Below the pieces are notes generated by a model. That model was not told where the DNA came from and ran no database searches. It saw nothing but the letters and a program-made list of their open reading frames with translations. Shown piece by piece: positions 24,945-33,493 of a DNA stretch of 64,000 bases. The stretch comes from Mycolicibacterium sp. P9-64. Lineage in GTDB: Bacteria; Actinomycetota; Actinomycetes; Mycobacteriales; Mycobacteriaceae. Position 1 is the first letter of the stretch. The number at the start of each line of letters is the position of its first letter. The position numbers were made by a program, and so were the translations under genes. The stretch is from the NCBI RefSeq assembly GCF_008329605.1, contig NZ_NPKO01000009.1, positions 62,001 to 126,000 of the forward strand, read 5' to 3'.

Positions 24945-26233
24945 TGGCCAGCTCCTGGCGGAACCATCATCCCGGTCAGGCCCGCCGAGGGATCCGTCGT
25001 CGTGGGTTGTGGCGGCAGCGGTGCCTCTGCGGCCAGGGGCGCTGGGGTGGCGTCGGGCGGTGGAACGTAGTCAGGGCGCATCCAGTCCTCGCTGTAGCTC
25101 ACCTCGTTGGGCCGGGCGATGGCGCCGACGAAGGGGTTGAGACCAAGCGGGAGGAAGTTGTACTGACGATTCTTGATGATCGGCGCCAGGTACTGAGCGC
25201 ACAGCTTCGCGGATTGCTCGCCGCCCAGGCGTGACGCGGCCTGAATGGCGCCGCACAGGAACGTGATCGGGTTCTGGAAGTTGTTGACCGACAGGGCCCC
25301 CGTCAGCGTGCCTTGGGCGGGTTGGTAGATGTTGAGGAAGTTCTGGAACGTCGAGGGTGCGACGTGAAGTACCTCTTTGATGTCGGGGATGCTGTCGTGC
25401 AGGGCCTGTGACACCGAGGCAAGCTTGTCCGCCGTGATGCCAAGGGATTCGCGATTGTCGTTGATGAAGCCCGTCAACTCCCCTGCCAGGTCGCCGAGAT
25501 CGCGAACGGCATTGCCGACCTCGTTGGGGTCGTTGGCGACCAGGTTGGTGACGGAGGCGAGATTCTGGTTCAGCTGTGCTAGCAGACTGCTGGAGCCCTG
25601 AAGGGCCGAGACCAGCAGGGACAGATTCTTCAGGGTGGTGAAGAGGTCGTCGCTGTGGTCACCAAGCGCCGAGATGGCTTGGGAGAGTTTGATGATGGTG
25701 TCTCGGATGGTGGCGCCTTGCCCGCGCAGGTTGTCGGCAGTGGTGTTGACCAAGGCGCCGAGCGGGCTGACACCGCCGGGCTGCGTGGGTTGCAACGCGT
25801 CGTTGAGTTTCTGCAGTTGCTGGCGGAAGTCGTCGAATTCCACGGGGACTGCGGTGCGGTCCCTTCCGATGATGGTTTTGTCGCCCATCACGGGTCCGGA
25901 GACGTAAGGCGGGGTCAGCTGGATGGCGCGTGAGGTGACCAGTGACGGTGACAGGATGACGGCCTTGGCATCGGCGGGAACCTTGTACTCGTCGTCGAGC
26001 CAGAAGCTGATCTTCACTTGAGTCGGCTGGGGTTCGATCTTGTCGATCTCGCCAACGGGGACACCGACGATCCGCACTTCGTCACCGACGAAGATGCCGT
26101 TGCTGTTGTCGAAGTAGGCCACCAGGTGGGTGCGGCCGATACCCGCGCCGTCACGCACGATGACGACGAGCCCGGCGATGAGGGCGACGACGAGAACTGC
26201 GGCCAGCCCGAGGCGTCGAGTGCGGATACTCAT
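24941..26233 (-). CDS. mceD: Mce-family protein MceD
   Basis: A 430-residue Mce protein. A membrane helix (LGLAAVLVVALIAGLVVIV) precedes the MlaD domain, which has GIFVGDEVRIVGVPVGEIDK near residue 45. The helical region carries the typical QLQKLNDALQPTQP and GALVNTTADNLRGQG stretches. The C-terminus is Pro/Ala-rich. The ATG at 26233 overlaps the mceC stop by 4 bases. It is one of the six tunnel subunits. The frame runs open far upstream, but that part is the shadow of mceC. Confidence 0.93.
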   Translation of the reverse strand: MSIRTRRLGLAAVLVVALIAGLVVIVRDGAGIGRTHLVAYFDNSNGIFVGDEVRIVGVPVGEIDKIEPQPTQVKISFWLDDEYKVPADAKAVILSPSLVTSRAIQLTPPYVSGPVMGDKTIIGRDRTAVPVEFDDFRQQLQKLNDALQPTQPGGVSPLGALVNTTADNLRGQGATIRDTIIKLSQAISALGDHSDDLFTTLKNLSLLVSALQGSSSLLAQLNQNLASVTNLVANDPNEVGNAVRDLGDLAGELTGFINDNRESLGITADKLASVSQALHDSIPDIKEVLHVAPSTFQNFLNIYQPAQGTLTGALSVNNFQNPITFLCGAIQAASRLGGEQSAKLCAQYLAPIIKNRQYNFLPLGLNPFVGAIARPNEVSYSEDWMRPDYVPPPDATPAPLAAEAPLPPQPTTTDPSAGLTGMMVPPGAGQ

Positions 26234-27609
26234 TGGCCGGCCTCCGGGGTGGTGGGAACCGCCGGTGCGGCAGGCACCTCGCCGGGTGCCAACTGCAGCA
26301 CGGGCGTTGGGGTGGGTGCCGGCGCGACGTCGGCGGGTGGTCCTGGCGGCGGGCCACCCGGCGGCGGCACGGGCAGCGGGTCCCGGTAGGGGTAACAACC
26401 AGTGGGGCCGGGCAGCGGCAAACCAGCTGGGCCGCAACCCTGGTCACCCGGATTGCCGGTGATCGAGTCGGGCAGGTTCAGTTTCGGGTCACCACCCTGG
26501 CCAGTCCGCGGGTAGGGCACGGGTAGAGGCGGAGTGCCCGGCTGCCCGACCTGCGGGTCGACGCGCTGCGACGGCAGCAGGGTGTTGGGATCCAGGCCGA
26601 GATCCGAGAAGGCGGCATCGACGAACGGTTGGACGAACTGACCGGGCAACAGGTTGGCGAGGTAGGCCTTGAAGAAGGGGCCCGATCCCACGGACTCTCC
26701 GAGGGACGTTGCGTAATCTCGCAACCCCTTCAGTGCTTCCTGCACCTTCGCCTTGCGGTTGTCGACGATCGTGAGCACACCGTTGAGCCGATCCAGCGCA
26801 GGCTTCAACGTGGTGCGATTGTCGGCGATCAATCCAGACAATTGCTTGGCGAGCGTTGAGAAGTTGGTCGAGAGCTGATCTAGTGCGCTGCTTTGGCTTT
26901 CGAGCTGAACCAACAGTGCGTTGGTATTGGTCACCAGGCTGACGATCTCATTGCTTCGCTGAGCCAGGATCCCGGTGGCCTTGTTGGCGTTACTCAGCAG
27001 CGAGCGCAACTGCGCGTCGCGTTCGTCGAGTGTCTGCGAGAAGCGCGCAACCCCGTCGAGTGCGGCCTTCAGCTGGGGCGGGGTGTCGGCAAAGGTCTGG
27101 GACAGCACGGTCAGCGAGTTGGACAACTGGTCGGTGTTGAGGCCGCTGATGGTCGCCGAGAGATCGCCGAGGGCGTCGGGAAGCTGATACGGCGAGGTGG
27201 TGCGCTCCAGCGGGATCGTGCCGTCCTGTGTGCCGTCACCGCGCGGGGTCACCTCCAGCACCTTCGAACCCAGAAGTGCCTTGGTCTTGATTGCCGCCTC
27301 CGAACGGTCACCGACCCGAATGTCGCCGTCGACGTCGAAGGTGACCAGGGCATGCGATTCCACCAGGGAGATGCTCTTCACCTCGCCGACCTTGTAACCC
27401 GCCACCTGCACTGCAGCACCGGTTTTCAGGCCACCCGCGTCGGCGAAGTAGGCCGAGTAGCTGTGCCCCCGAGCGAAGGAAAGCACGTCCCGGAACTGGA
27501 GCGCACCGATGACCAGCGCGGCCAGCACGACGGCACCGATGACTCCGAGCACGACGGGGTTGCGCTCGGAGAACGGCTTCATCGGCGCCCGTTTGGCGAA
27601 AGGCTTCAT
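26230..27609 (-). CDS. mceC: Mce-family protein MceC
   Basis: A 459-residue Mce protein with an N-terminal helix (VVLGVIGAVVLAALVIGAL), the MlaD domain (GLKTGAAVQVAGYKVGEVKS) and a long Pro-rich C-terminal tail. That tail, near PVPPPGGPPPGPPADV, is typical of MceC and MceA. The N-terminus contains a short direct duplication, MKPFAKRAP then MKPFSERNP, giving a second in-frame ATG at 27582. The ATG at 27609 overlaps the mceB stop by 4 bases (ATGA) and is chosen. A GTG at 27621 is less likely. Confidence 0.93.
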   Translation of the reverse strand: MKPFAKRAPMKPFSERNPVVLGVIGAVVLAALVIGALQFRDVLSFARGHSYSAYFADAGGLKTGAAVQVAGYKVGEVKSISLVESHALVTFDVDGDIRVGDRSEAAIKTKALLGSKVLEVTPRGDGTQDGTIPLERTTSPYQLPDALGDLSATISGLNTDQLSNSLTVLSQTFADTPPQLKAALDGVARFSQTLDERDAQLRSLLSNANKATGILAQRSNEIVSLVTNTNALLVQLESQSSALDQLSTNFSTLAKQLSGLIADNRTTLKPALDRLNGVLTIVDNRKAKVQEALKGLRDYATSLGESVGSGPFFKAYLANLLPGQFVQPFVDAAFSDLGLDPNTLLPSQRVDPQVGQPGTPPLPVPYPRTGQGGDPKLNLPDSITGNPGDQGCGPAGLPLPGPTGCYPYRDPLPVPPPGGPPPGPPADVAPAPTPTPVLQLAPGEVPAAPAVPTTPEAGQ

Positions 27610-28634
27610 TTCGGCGTGCACCTGCCCGAATCTTGGCCGGCCAGTTTGACGTACACGGGTTGCCCACCTTTGCCGTTGAGCTTGAGGACCAGGTCGCAGA
27701 TGTAGAAGCTGAAGTAGTCCCCGGTCAGTGCCTGGCGTCCGAGCACCTTGTACGCGTCGGGCAGGGTGTTGAGGAAGTCGTCGAAGAAGTCCTTGTCGTT
27801 CAGGACCGTCGTCGCCACCCGATCGGTCTGGGTCACCGTCTCCTTGAGCGGCGGGCGGGCTTGGGAGAGCAGGTCGGCGATGGACGCGGAGGCGGAGTTT
27901 GCGAATGCCAGCCCGTTGCTGAGGTCCTGCTTTCTGGCGGCAAGGCCCTCGACGAGGGACGACAACGAGTCGACTGCCTTGCCGAATTGGTCGCCCTGGC
28001 CGGCCAGTGAGCCGAGCACGGTGTTGAGGTTGACGACCACCTGCCCGATCAACTGGTCACGATCGGCCAACGTGCTTGTCAGAGCCGCAGTCTGGGTCAG
28101 GAACGATCCGATGGAGGCGCCCTGTCCCTGAAAGGCCGAGATGAGCTCACCGGACAGGGCGTTGACCTGTTTGGGGTCGAGAGCGCGAAACAATGGCCGG
28201 AAGCCGCCGATCAGCGCGTCCAAGTCGAGAGCAGGAGCGGTGTGCTCCAAGCCGATGGTGGCATTTGGGGGCAGCCTCTTGGTTCCGCCCGCCCCCTCGA
28301 GGAGCTCGAGATATCGGCCGCCGATCAGGTTGTCGTAGCGGATGGCGGCGCGGCTGCCATCGGTGAGTATCACCCGATCGTTGGCGCTGAACTGAACGGA
28401 CGCGGTGCTGTCGGCGTTGACCGAGATGTGGGTGACCTTGCCGACCTCGACGCCGGCCACACGGACGAAGTTGCCGTCCGCGAGTCCGCTGACGTTGTTG
28501 AACACGGCCGTGTAGGACTTGCCGTCCTCGAAGCGGAACTGAGCGTAGATGGCCAGTAGCGCAAAGGTTCCCAACAAGCACACCACGACGAAGACGACGA
28601 GGCGTGCGACGGCGCCCGACAGGTTGTCCTTCAT
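27606..28634 (-). CDS. mceB: Mce-family protein MceB
   Basis: A 342-residue Mce protein, the length usual for MceB, which lacks the long Pro-rich tail. The N-terminal helix is ARLVVFVVVCLLGTFALLAI and the MlaD domain includes LADGNFVRVAGVEVGKVTHI. The C-terminal cysteines (FYICDLVL, SGRCTPK) probably form a disulfide outside the membrane. The ATG at 28634 is preceded by AAGGA at a good distance. There is a gap of 46 bases after mceA, the largest inside the core of the operon. Confidence 0.93.
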   Translation of the reverse strand: MKDNLSGAVARLVVFVVVCLLGTFALLAIYAQFRFEDGKSYTAVFNNVSGLADGNFVRVAGVEVGKVTHISVNADSTASVQFSANDRVILTDGSRAAIRYDNLIGGRYLELLEGAGGTKRLPPNATIGLEHTAPALDLDALIGGFRPLFRALDPKQVNALSGELISAFQGQGASIGSFLTQTAALTSTLADRDQLIGQVVVNLNTVLGSLAGQGDQFGKAVDSLSSLVEGLAARKQDLSNGLAFANSASASIADLLSQARPPLKETVTQTDRVATTVLNDKDFFDDFLNTLPDAYKVLGRQALTGDYFSFYICDLVLKLNGKGGQPVYVKLAGQDSGRCTPK

Positions 28635-28680
28635 TGTGTCCTTCCTTGGTCCGGGTTCGGGGCGGAAGACTTCGGCGCAT

Positions 28681-30144
28681 TCATGGTGACGGTGCCGCCG
28701 GTACCGGAACTGGGGTCGCGGGCGGAATCGGTTGCATCTCTGCGGGGTTCGGCACCACGAACGGCTCCGATCCGGGCGCTGGCGGACCGGGTTCCCTCGG
28801 AAGGCCGGGCGGTGGCGCCGGCGGTTCGCCGGGGTAGAGCGGGGTGCCGTCCGGCGCGTACATGGGTGCGCCGTACGGAGGGGCGCCGGGGTACGGAATT
28901 GGGCCTGGTGCAGGACCTCGATCCTGGCCACGCAGCGTCGGGGGCTGCGGGATGCCGCGGGTGACCGGGAAGAGGTCGGTGTAGAACGGTCGGCCGACGC
29001 CCGGGTTGGGCCGGATGTCCACCCCGGTGCCCCAGCCGGTGTTGGTCACCAGGTCCCGGACCGGGAAGTTCTTGGCGACGTCGGGCAGTGAGCCACAGCC
29101 CGGCCGTCCGCCGGGACCGCCCTTGGCGCCGACGATGGGTAGGTTGTCGGGGTAGCGGTACTGGTCCTTGCCGAACAGCAGTGCCGCGTCGACGACCAGC
29201 GACTTGCCGTTGTCGCCACCGGTGATGCCCGGGTAGCCGGTGTCGAGCAAGGTCTTGGCGCCGAGCAGGAGGCAGGTGTATTCGGGGTTGTACTTGTTCA
29301 ACAGTGCCGTGGTCGACTGCAGGCCGTTGATCGCCCGAACGAAGTTGTCCCGGTTGGGCGCAAGGAGATTGATGCCGCTGTTGGCGAAGCCCGTGATGTT
29401 CAGCAGCAAGGCGTCCAGTTGCTTGGCCTGCCGGTTGACGGTCTCGCTGGTGGTGCTCGCAGCATCGAGGGCGGTGAGGATGTTCTTCGCTGCCGCACTG
29501 TAGGTATCGGCGAAACCCTTGAGCGAGCGAAAGTCGCCTCGAATGGTTTCGGATCGTGGGTTCAACTGCAGCAGAACCTCATTGAGCCCGGTGGTTGCCT
29601 CGCCGATGCGTTCGCCCTGACCCCGGACGCCTTGAGCGAGCGCGGACAGGATGGCGTTGAGCTTGGCCGGGTCGACCTGATTGAGCAGGCCCACCAGGTT
29701 CTCGAACACCGTGTTGACCTCGGTGCTGACGTTCTCCGACTGCAGGACCGCACCAGAGGCCAGCCGCTTGGCGTTGGGATCGGACGGATACACCAGCTCC
29801 ACGTACTTGGCGCCGAAGATCGTCGTGGCCTGGATGCGGGCGGCCACGTTGGCCGGAATGAACTTCATCTGGTCGGGAAACAGGTTCAGCTTCAACTTGA
29901 CTGGGGTGTTGCCACCGGTGACCGTGCCGACCTCGCCGACTTGGACACCACGCAACTTGACCTTCGCGCCCACCTCCATCACCAACCCAGATCGGTCCGA
30001 GACCAGGGTTACCGGCACGAAGGACCTGAAGCTGTTGTTGAACGCGCCCATCGTGGCGTACACGAACGCGATGATCACCACGAACAACACAAGCGCCGAC
30101 CACAGCCGAGCCCTTCGGCTCTCACCCCACTCCCTCGCCGCCAT
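28681..30144 (-). CDS. mceA: Mce-family protein MceA
   Basis: A 487-residue Mce protein. A helix (LWSALVLFVVIIAFVYATMG) is followed by the MlaD domain with VMEVGAKVKLRGVQVGEVGT. The MceA-specific middle includes IQATTIFGAKYVELVYPSDP, and a Pro/Gly/Tyr-rich tail follows (about residues 400-487). It starts 2 bases after the yrbEB stop. The Mce group number (1, 4 or other) cannot be fixed from the sequence alone. Confidence 0.93.
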   Translation of the reverse strand: MAAREWGESRRARLWSALVLFVVIIAFVYATMGAFNNSFRSFVPVTLVSDRSGLVMEVGAKVKLRGVQVGEVGTVTGGNTPVKLKLNLFPDQMKFIPANVAARIQATTIFGAKYVELVYPSDPNAKRLASGAVLQSENVSTEVNTVFENLVGLLNQVDPAKLNAILSALAQGVRGQGERIGEATTGLNEVLLQLNPRSETIRGDFRSLKGFADTYSAAAKNILTALDAASTTSETVNRQAKQLDALLLNITGFANSGINLLAPNRDNFVRAINGLQSTTALLNKYNPEYTCLLLGAKTLLDTGYPGITGGDNGKSLVVDAALLFGKDQYRYPDNLPIVGAKGGPGGRPGCGSLPDVAKNFPVRDLVTNTGWGTGVDIRPNPGVGRPFYTDLFPVTRGIPQPPTLRGQDRGPAPGPIPYPGAPPYGAPMYAPDGTPLYPGEPPAPPPGLPREPGPPAPGSEPFVVPNPAEMQPIPPATPVPVPAAPSP

Positions 30145-30146
30145 GG

Positions 30147-31004
30147 TCAGCCCGCCAAGTTGAAGTGGCCGGTCTGACCGTAGATGGCCAGCGAGACGAA
30201 CAGCACCACAACCGACGCAGTGATCATCGAGGTGCGCACGGCTCGACCAACGGCTTCACCGACACCGGCCGGACCGCCCGATGCCGTGTAGCCGTAATAG
30301 GTGTGTACCAGCATGATCACCACCGCCATCACGAGTGCGAGCACGAAGGACCAGAGGATGTCCGTCGTGGAGAGGAACGTGTAGAAGTAGTGGTCGTAGA
30401 CACCGGAGGACTGCCCGTAGTAGACGGTGGTGCCGAACTTGGCGGCGAAGAACGATGCCATCACCGCCACGCAATACACCGGGATGACGACCACCACGCC
30501 CGCAGCGACCCTGGTCGATGCCAGGTAGGCCACGGAGCGGATCCCCATCACTTCTAGTGCGTCGATCTCCTCACTGATCCGCATTGCGCCGATCTGTGCG
30601 GTCGCGCCGGCGCCGATGGTCGCTGCCATGGCGATGCCTGCGGTCAGCGGCGCGATGAGGCGCACGTTGAAGAACGCCGAGGCGAATCCGATCAGCGCCT
30701 CGACACCCACCTGGGAGAACTGGTTGTACCCCTGCACCGCCACCAGGGCACCGGTCGACAGTGTCAGGAAACCCACGATCGCGGTGGTGCCACCGATCAT
30801 CACCAGCGCACCCGTGCCCAGGCTCATCTGGGCGATCAGCCGGATCAGCTCGGAGGTATACCGGGTGACCGCGTCGCCGGTCGACACCACCGTCTTGGCG
30901 TAGAACAGGGCTTGCCCGCCGATCCGGTCGACGGCGTCGGCAAAACCTCTTGCCGCTCGGGTAGCGCGCGGAAACCGCAGCGCCGCAAGCGATCCGGAGC
31001 TCAC
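30147..31004 (-). CDS. yrbEB: YrbE/MlaE-family permease, B subunit
   Basis: A 285-residue multi-helix permease subunit of the Mce importer, equivalent to MlaE. The coupling segment that contacts the ATPase is SEEIDALEVMGIRSVAYLAS, near residue 145. The helices before it (GATAQIGAMR) and the C-terminal GYTASGGPAGVGEAVGRAVR are family-typical. The GTG at 31004 overlaps the yrbEA stop by 4 bases; the far longer upstream open frame is an artefact. The ATPase partner (MceG/Mkl) is encoded elsewhere in mycobacteria and is absent here. Confidence 0.94.
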   Translation of the reverse strand: MSSGSLAALRFPRATRAARGFADAVDRIGGQALFYAKTVVSTGDAVTRYTSELIRLIAQMSLGTGALVMIGGTTAIVGFLTLSTGALVAVQGYNQFSQVGVEALIGFASAFFNVRLIAPLTAGIAMAATIGAGATAQIGAMRISEEIDALEVMGIRSVAYLASTRVAAGVVVVIPVYCVAVMASFFAAKFGTTVYYGQSSGVYDHYFYTFLSTTDILWSFVLALVMAVVIMLVHTYYGYTASGGPAGVGEAVGRAVRTSMITASVVVLFVSLAIYGQTGHFNLAG

Positions 31005-31768
31005 GGAGTCACCTGAAATCCGACGGCGGTGACGATCACGTTGATCACGAACAACGCGACGAAGGAGAACACCACGGTCTCGTTGACCGCGTTGCCCACC
31101 CCGGCGGGACCGCCGCCCACCGAGGTTCCCATGTAACAGGCGATCAACCCGGCAGTCAGTCCGAACAGGGTCGCCTTGATCAACGCCACGACGACGTCGG
31201 TCAACCCGGTGATGAGGGTCATCCCCGCGACGAACGCACCTGGGGTGACGTGCTGGAAGTACACCGAGAAGAAGAACCCACCCGCCAGCCCGACCAGGAT
31301 CACCAGTGACGACAGAAGCAGCGCAACGGTCGTCGCCGCGAGTACGCGCGGCACCACCAGCGACTGGATCGGATTGATCCCCATCACCCGCAGTGCATCG
31401 AGCTCCTCGCGAATCGTGCGAGCGCCCAGATCGGCACACATCGACGTGGCCCCTGCACCAGCGACCACCAAGACAGTCACGATCGGGCCCGTCTGATTGA
31501 CCGTGCCAAGCGATGCACCCGTCCCTGAGAAGTCGGCTGCCCCGAACTCGACGAGCAGCACGTTGAACGTGAACACGGTCAACACGGTGAACGGGATCGA
31601 CAACATCAACGTCGGCACCAGCGATACCCGCGCGACGAACCACGTCTGCAACAGGTATTCACGCCACGCGAACGGTCGTCGGAACATGCACACGAACGTG
31701 TCCAACGCCATCGCGAAGAAGCCACCCAGCCCACGAAAGGGCTTGGTGACGACGCCAGTGGTCTCCAC
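31001..31768 (-). CDS. yrbEA: YrbE/MlaE-family permease, A subunit
   Basis: A 255-residue permease subunit, first gene of the mce operon. The ATPase-coupling loop is REELDALRVMGINPIQSLVV near residue 120, and about five to six hydrophobic helices span the protein. The C-terminus VGGGPAGVGNAVNETVVFSF matches the family. The start is GTG at 31768. Its 5' region holds a weak copy of the 16-bp motif found throughout the catabolic island, 145 bases upstream, so it may share that control. Together with YrbEB it forms the inner-membrane channel for the imported lipid. Confidence 0.94.
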   Translation of the reverse strand: METTGVVTKPFRGLGGFFAMALDTFVCMFRRPFAWREYLLQTWFVARVSLVPTLMLSIPFTVLTVFTFNVLLVEFGAADFSGTGASLGTVNQTGPIVTVLVVAGAGATSMCADLGARTIREELDALRVMGINPIQSLVVPRVLAATTVALLLSSLVILVGLAGGFFFSVYFQHVTPGAFVAGMTLITGLTDVVVALIKATLFGLTAGLIACYMGTSVGGGPAGVGNAVNETVVFSFVALFVINVIVTAVGFQVTP

Positions 31769-32161
31769 CTACGGAACCATCCGCTCTCGTTGGTCGCGAA
31801 GAAACTGAACGACGTGCCCCGAACCTGCGGAAAATGGCATCAACCGACCCGAGTTCCTCTCCGATGGCGTCAATCACACGACGGGCGATCAGTGACCTGA
31901 CTCACCCTCGATTCGAAAGTAAACTAAAAAATAGACGAGATGGCAAGCTCGGTTTGCCACAGCACTATTGATGCATCGATGTTTCGGCTTGGTCCATAGT
32001 TTTTAACGACCTCGTCAGCCGAGCCGACTGCGGTGGTTACCGATCGAGGTGAGCGATCGTGCTGGCCGTAGGCCCAACCGTCACGAGCGCGGTTCCGTAA
32101 CCCGCTGTGTCCCAAACGATTTAGATGCGTCCCGTGGACGCCTCTGCGTCGTCGGCATCCA
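31769..32161. other. Upstream region of the mce operon
   Basis: About 390 bases without a supported gene. It is AT-richer near 31914-32010, as expected for a promoter, and holds the weak motif copy at 31913-31928. An 84-codon frame on the minus strand overlaps the antitoxin-like gene in another frame and is not supported. Confidence 0.5.
31913..31928. promoter_or_regulatory. Weak copy of the island operator, upstream of yrbEA
   Basis: TCGAAA-GTAA-ACTAAA matches the island consensus T[TC]TAAT-N4-[GA]TTA[AG]A at the central A and T/A positions only. It lies 145 bases before the yrbEA start codon. Confidence 0.35.
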
Positions 32162-32344
32162 CTATGGGATATCCGCATCTACCTCTTGGCAGTCGACGCA
32201 ACCCGGTGTCATGTCGGCGAGCGGCACGATCTGCGCAACCATCCGGCCACGACGGACTCCGTCGAACGATTCACCCTCCGCGACGCGGTCGAGGTAGTAC
32301 GCGGCACTGTTACGGAGCTGCCCAAGACCGATTCTCTGGTTCAT
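32162..32344 (-). CDS. Phd/YefM-like antitoxin-type protein, no toxin gene seen
   Basis: A 60-residue protein matching the start of Phd/YefM antitoxins: IGLGQLRNSAAYYLDRVAEG, then ESFDGVRRGRMVAQIVPL. In that family this region folds into the DNA-binding dimer, and the C-terminus neutralises a toxin such as VapC, Doc or YoeB. The start ATG at 32344 has an AGGG-type ribosome site. No PIN-domain or other toxin frame follows before the mce promoter, so it appears to be an orphan antitoxin or a remnant. It could still bind DNA and regulate. The longer upstream frame is not supported. Confidence 0.6.
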   Translation of the reverse strand: MNQRIGLGQLRNSAAYYLDRVAEGESFDGVRRGRMVAQIVPLADMTPGCVDCQEVDADIP

Positions 32345-32606
32345 CCGATCACCCTGCCTACCCGACTCGGTCGCTTGCTGACAGCCAGCACGGCCATCTA
32401 CCCCGGCCTTCGCAGATAGTTTAAGCCAGAATAGAAAATGGGGAAACGCATCGCGCGTGGTTGGGGATCGATCTGCCCGGCGCGGGCATCGAGGAGTCCC
32501 AGGCGCCGCGAACTGCAGCCAACCGGGGGGCGGACCGTTCGCCCCCCGTCGAGGCCGCCAAGAGCGCCTACGGGCTGGCCGGACCTTCCCTGGGTAATAT
32601 CCACCC

Positions 32607-33281
32607 ATGGCGCGGGCAAAGGACACCAGCAGTTCCGCCGCCGCCATGCCCGACGGCGAAGGCAGTGGCGAGCCGGACTCCAAGTCCGCGCTGACCCGCC
32701 GCCGCATCCTCGACGCAGCCGCCTACGTCCTCAGCACGAAGGGCTACGGCGGCCTCAGGTTGACGGACGTGGCCGCCGAGGCAGAAATCCAGGCACCCGC
32801 GATCTACTACTACTTCCCCTCGCGTGAAGACCTCATCGAAGAGGTGATGTGGGCGGGTATCGCCGACATGCGCGAGCACCTGGCCGTGGTCCTCGACTCA
32901 CTCCCCGTGGGCACGCCCGCTCTCGATCGCCTGATGGCCGCCGTGGAGGCGCATCTTCGGCATGCTCTCGAAATCTCCGATTACACGACGGCGTCGATAC
33001 GCAACGCAGGTCAAGTTCCCGACACCATCCGCAAACGCCAGATCCGCGAAGAGGAACGCTACGGCGAGATCTGGCGAGGACTGATCAACGCGCTTGCGCG
33101 TGATGGCGGCCTGCGCCCCGACCTCGATCTGTACATCGCCCAGATGCTCGTGCTCGGCGCGCTCAACTGGACCGTCGAATGGTGGGACTCTCGCCGCGGC
33201 TCCGTCGACGCGGTGGTCGCCAACGCACAATCGTTGGTTCGCCACGGCCTGTCGCCTGCCGCAGGCCGACGCAAGAAGTAG
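32607..33281 (+). CDS. TetR-family regulator, candidate controller of the catabolic island (paralogue 1)
   Basis: A 224-residue TetR protein. The DNA-binding domain is clear: RRRILDAAAYVLSTKGYGGL, then RLTDVAAEAEIQAPAIYYYF and SREDLIEEV. It is paralogous to the TetR at 37152: both share LEISDYTTASIRN-x-GQ and GALNW-x-x-EWWD in the C-terminal domain, so they may recognise similar ligands and sites. A TAATAT box at 32595-32600 lies 6 bases before the ATG, so the mRNA should be leaderless. It is a candidate to bind the 16-bp island motif, although no copy sits at its own promoter. Confidence 0.88.
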   Translation: MARAKDTSSSAAAMPDGEGSGEPDSKSALTRRRILDAAAYVLSTKGYGGLRLTDVAAEAEIQAPAIYYYFPSREDLIEEVMWAGIADMREHLAVVLDSLPVGTPALDRLMAAVEAHLRHALEISDYTTASIRNAGQVPDTIRKRQIREEERYGEIWRGLINALARDGGLRPDLDLYIAQMLVLGALNWTVEWWDSRRGSVDAVVANAQSLVRHGLSPAAGRRKK

Positions 33282-33369
33282 CGCCAGACCGCGCGAGATC
33301 CACCGCTGCTCGACCCCCATTCGACTCGTCGTCGCTGAGCCCGCAGCGCGCTTCCACGTTGATCGCCAG

Positions 33370-33385
33370 TTTAATCTATGTTAAA
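33370..33385. promoter_or_regulatory. Island operator copy a
   Basis: TTTAAT-CTAT-GTTAAA, a near-perfect palindrome, lies 108 bases upstream of the acyl-CoA dehydrogenase start at 33494 and after the TetR gene. Confidence 0.65.
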
Positions 33386-33493
33386 AACACAGGGGGAATG
33401 TGATCGACGTGGGCGTACCTCATGTCGCGCCTGCCCAAGAACAGCTCGCCGTCACCCACGCGAAAGTGGCGACGAAACGCCGGAAGGGGCGAG

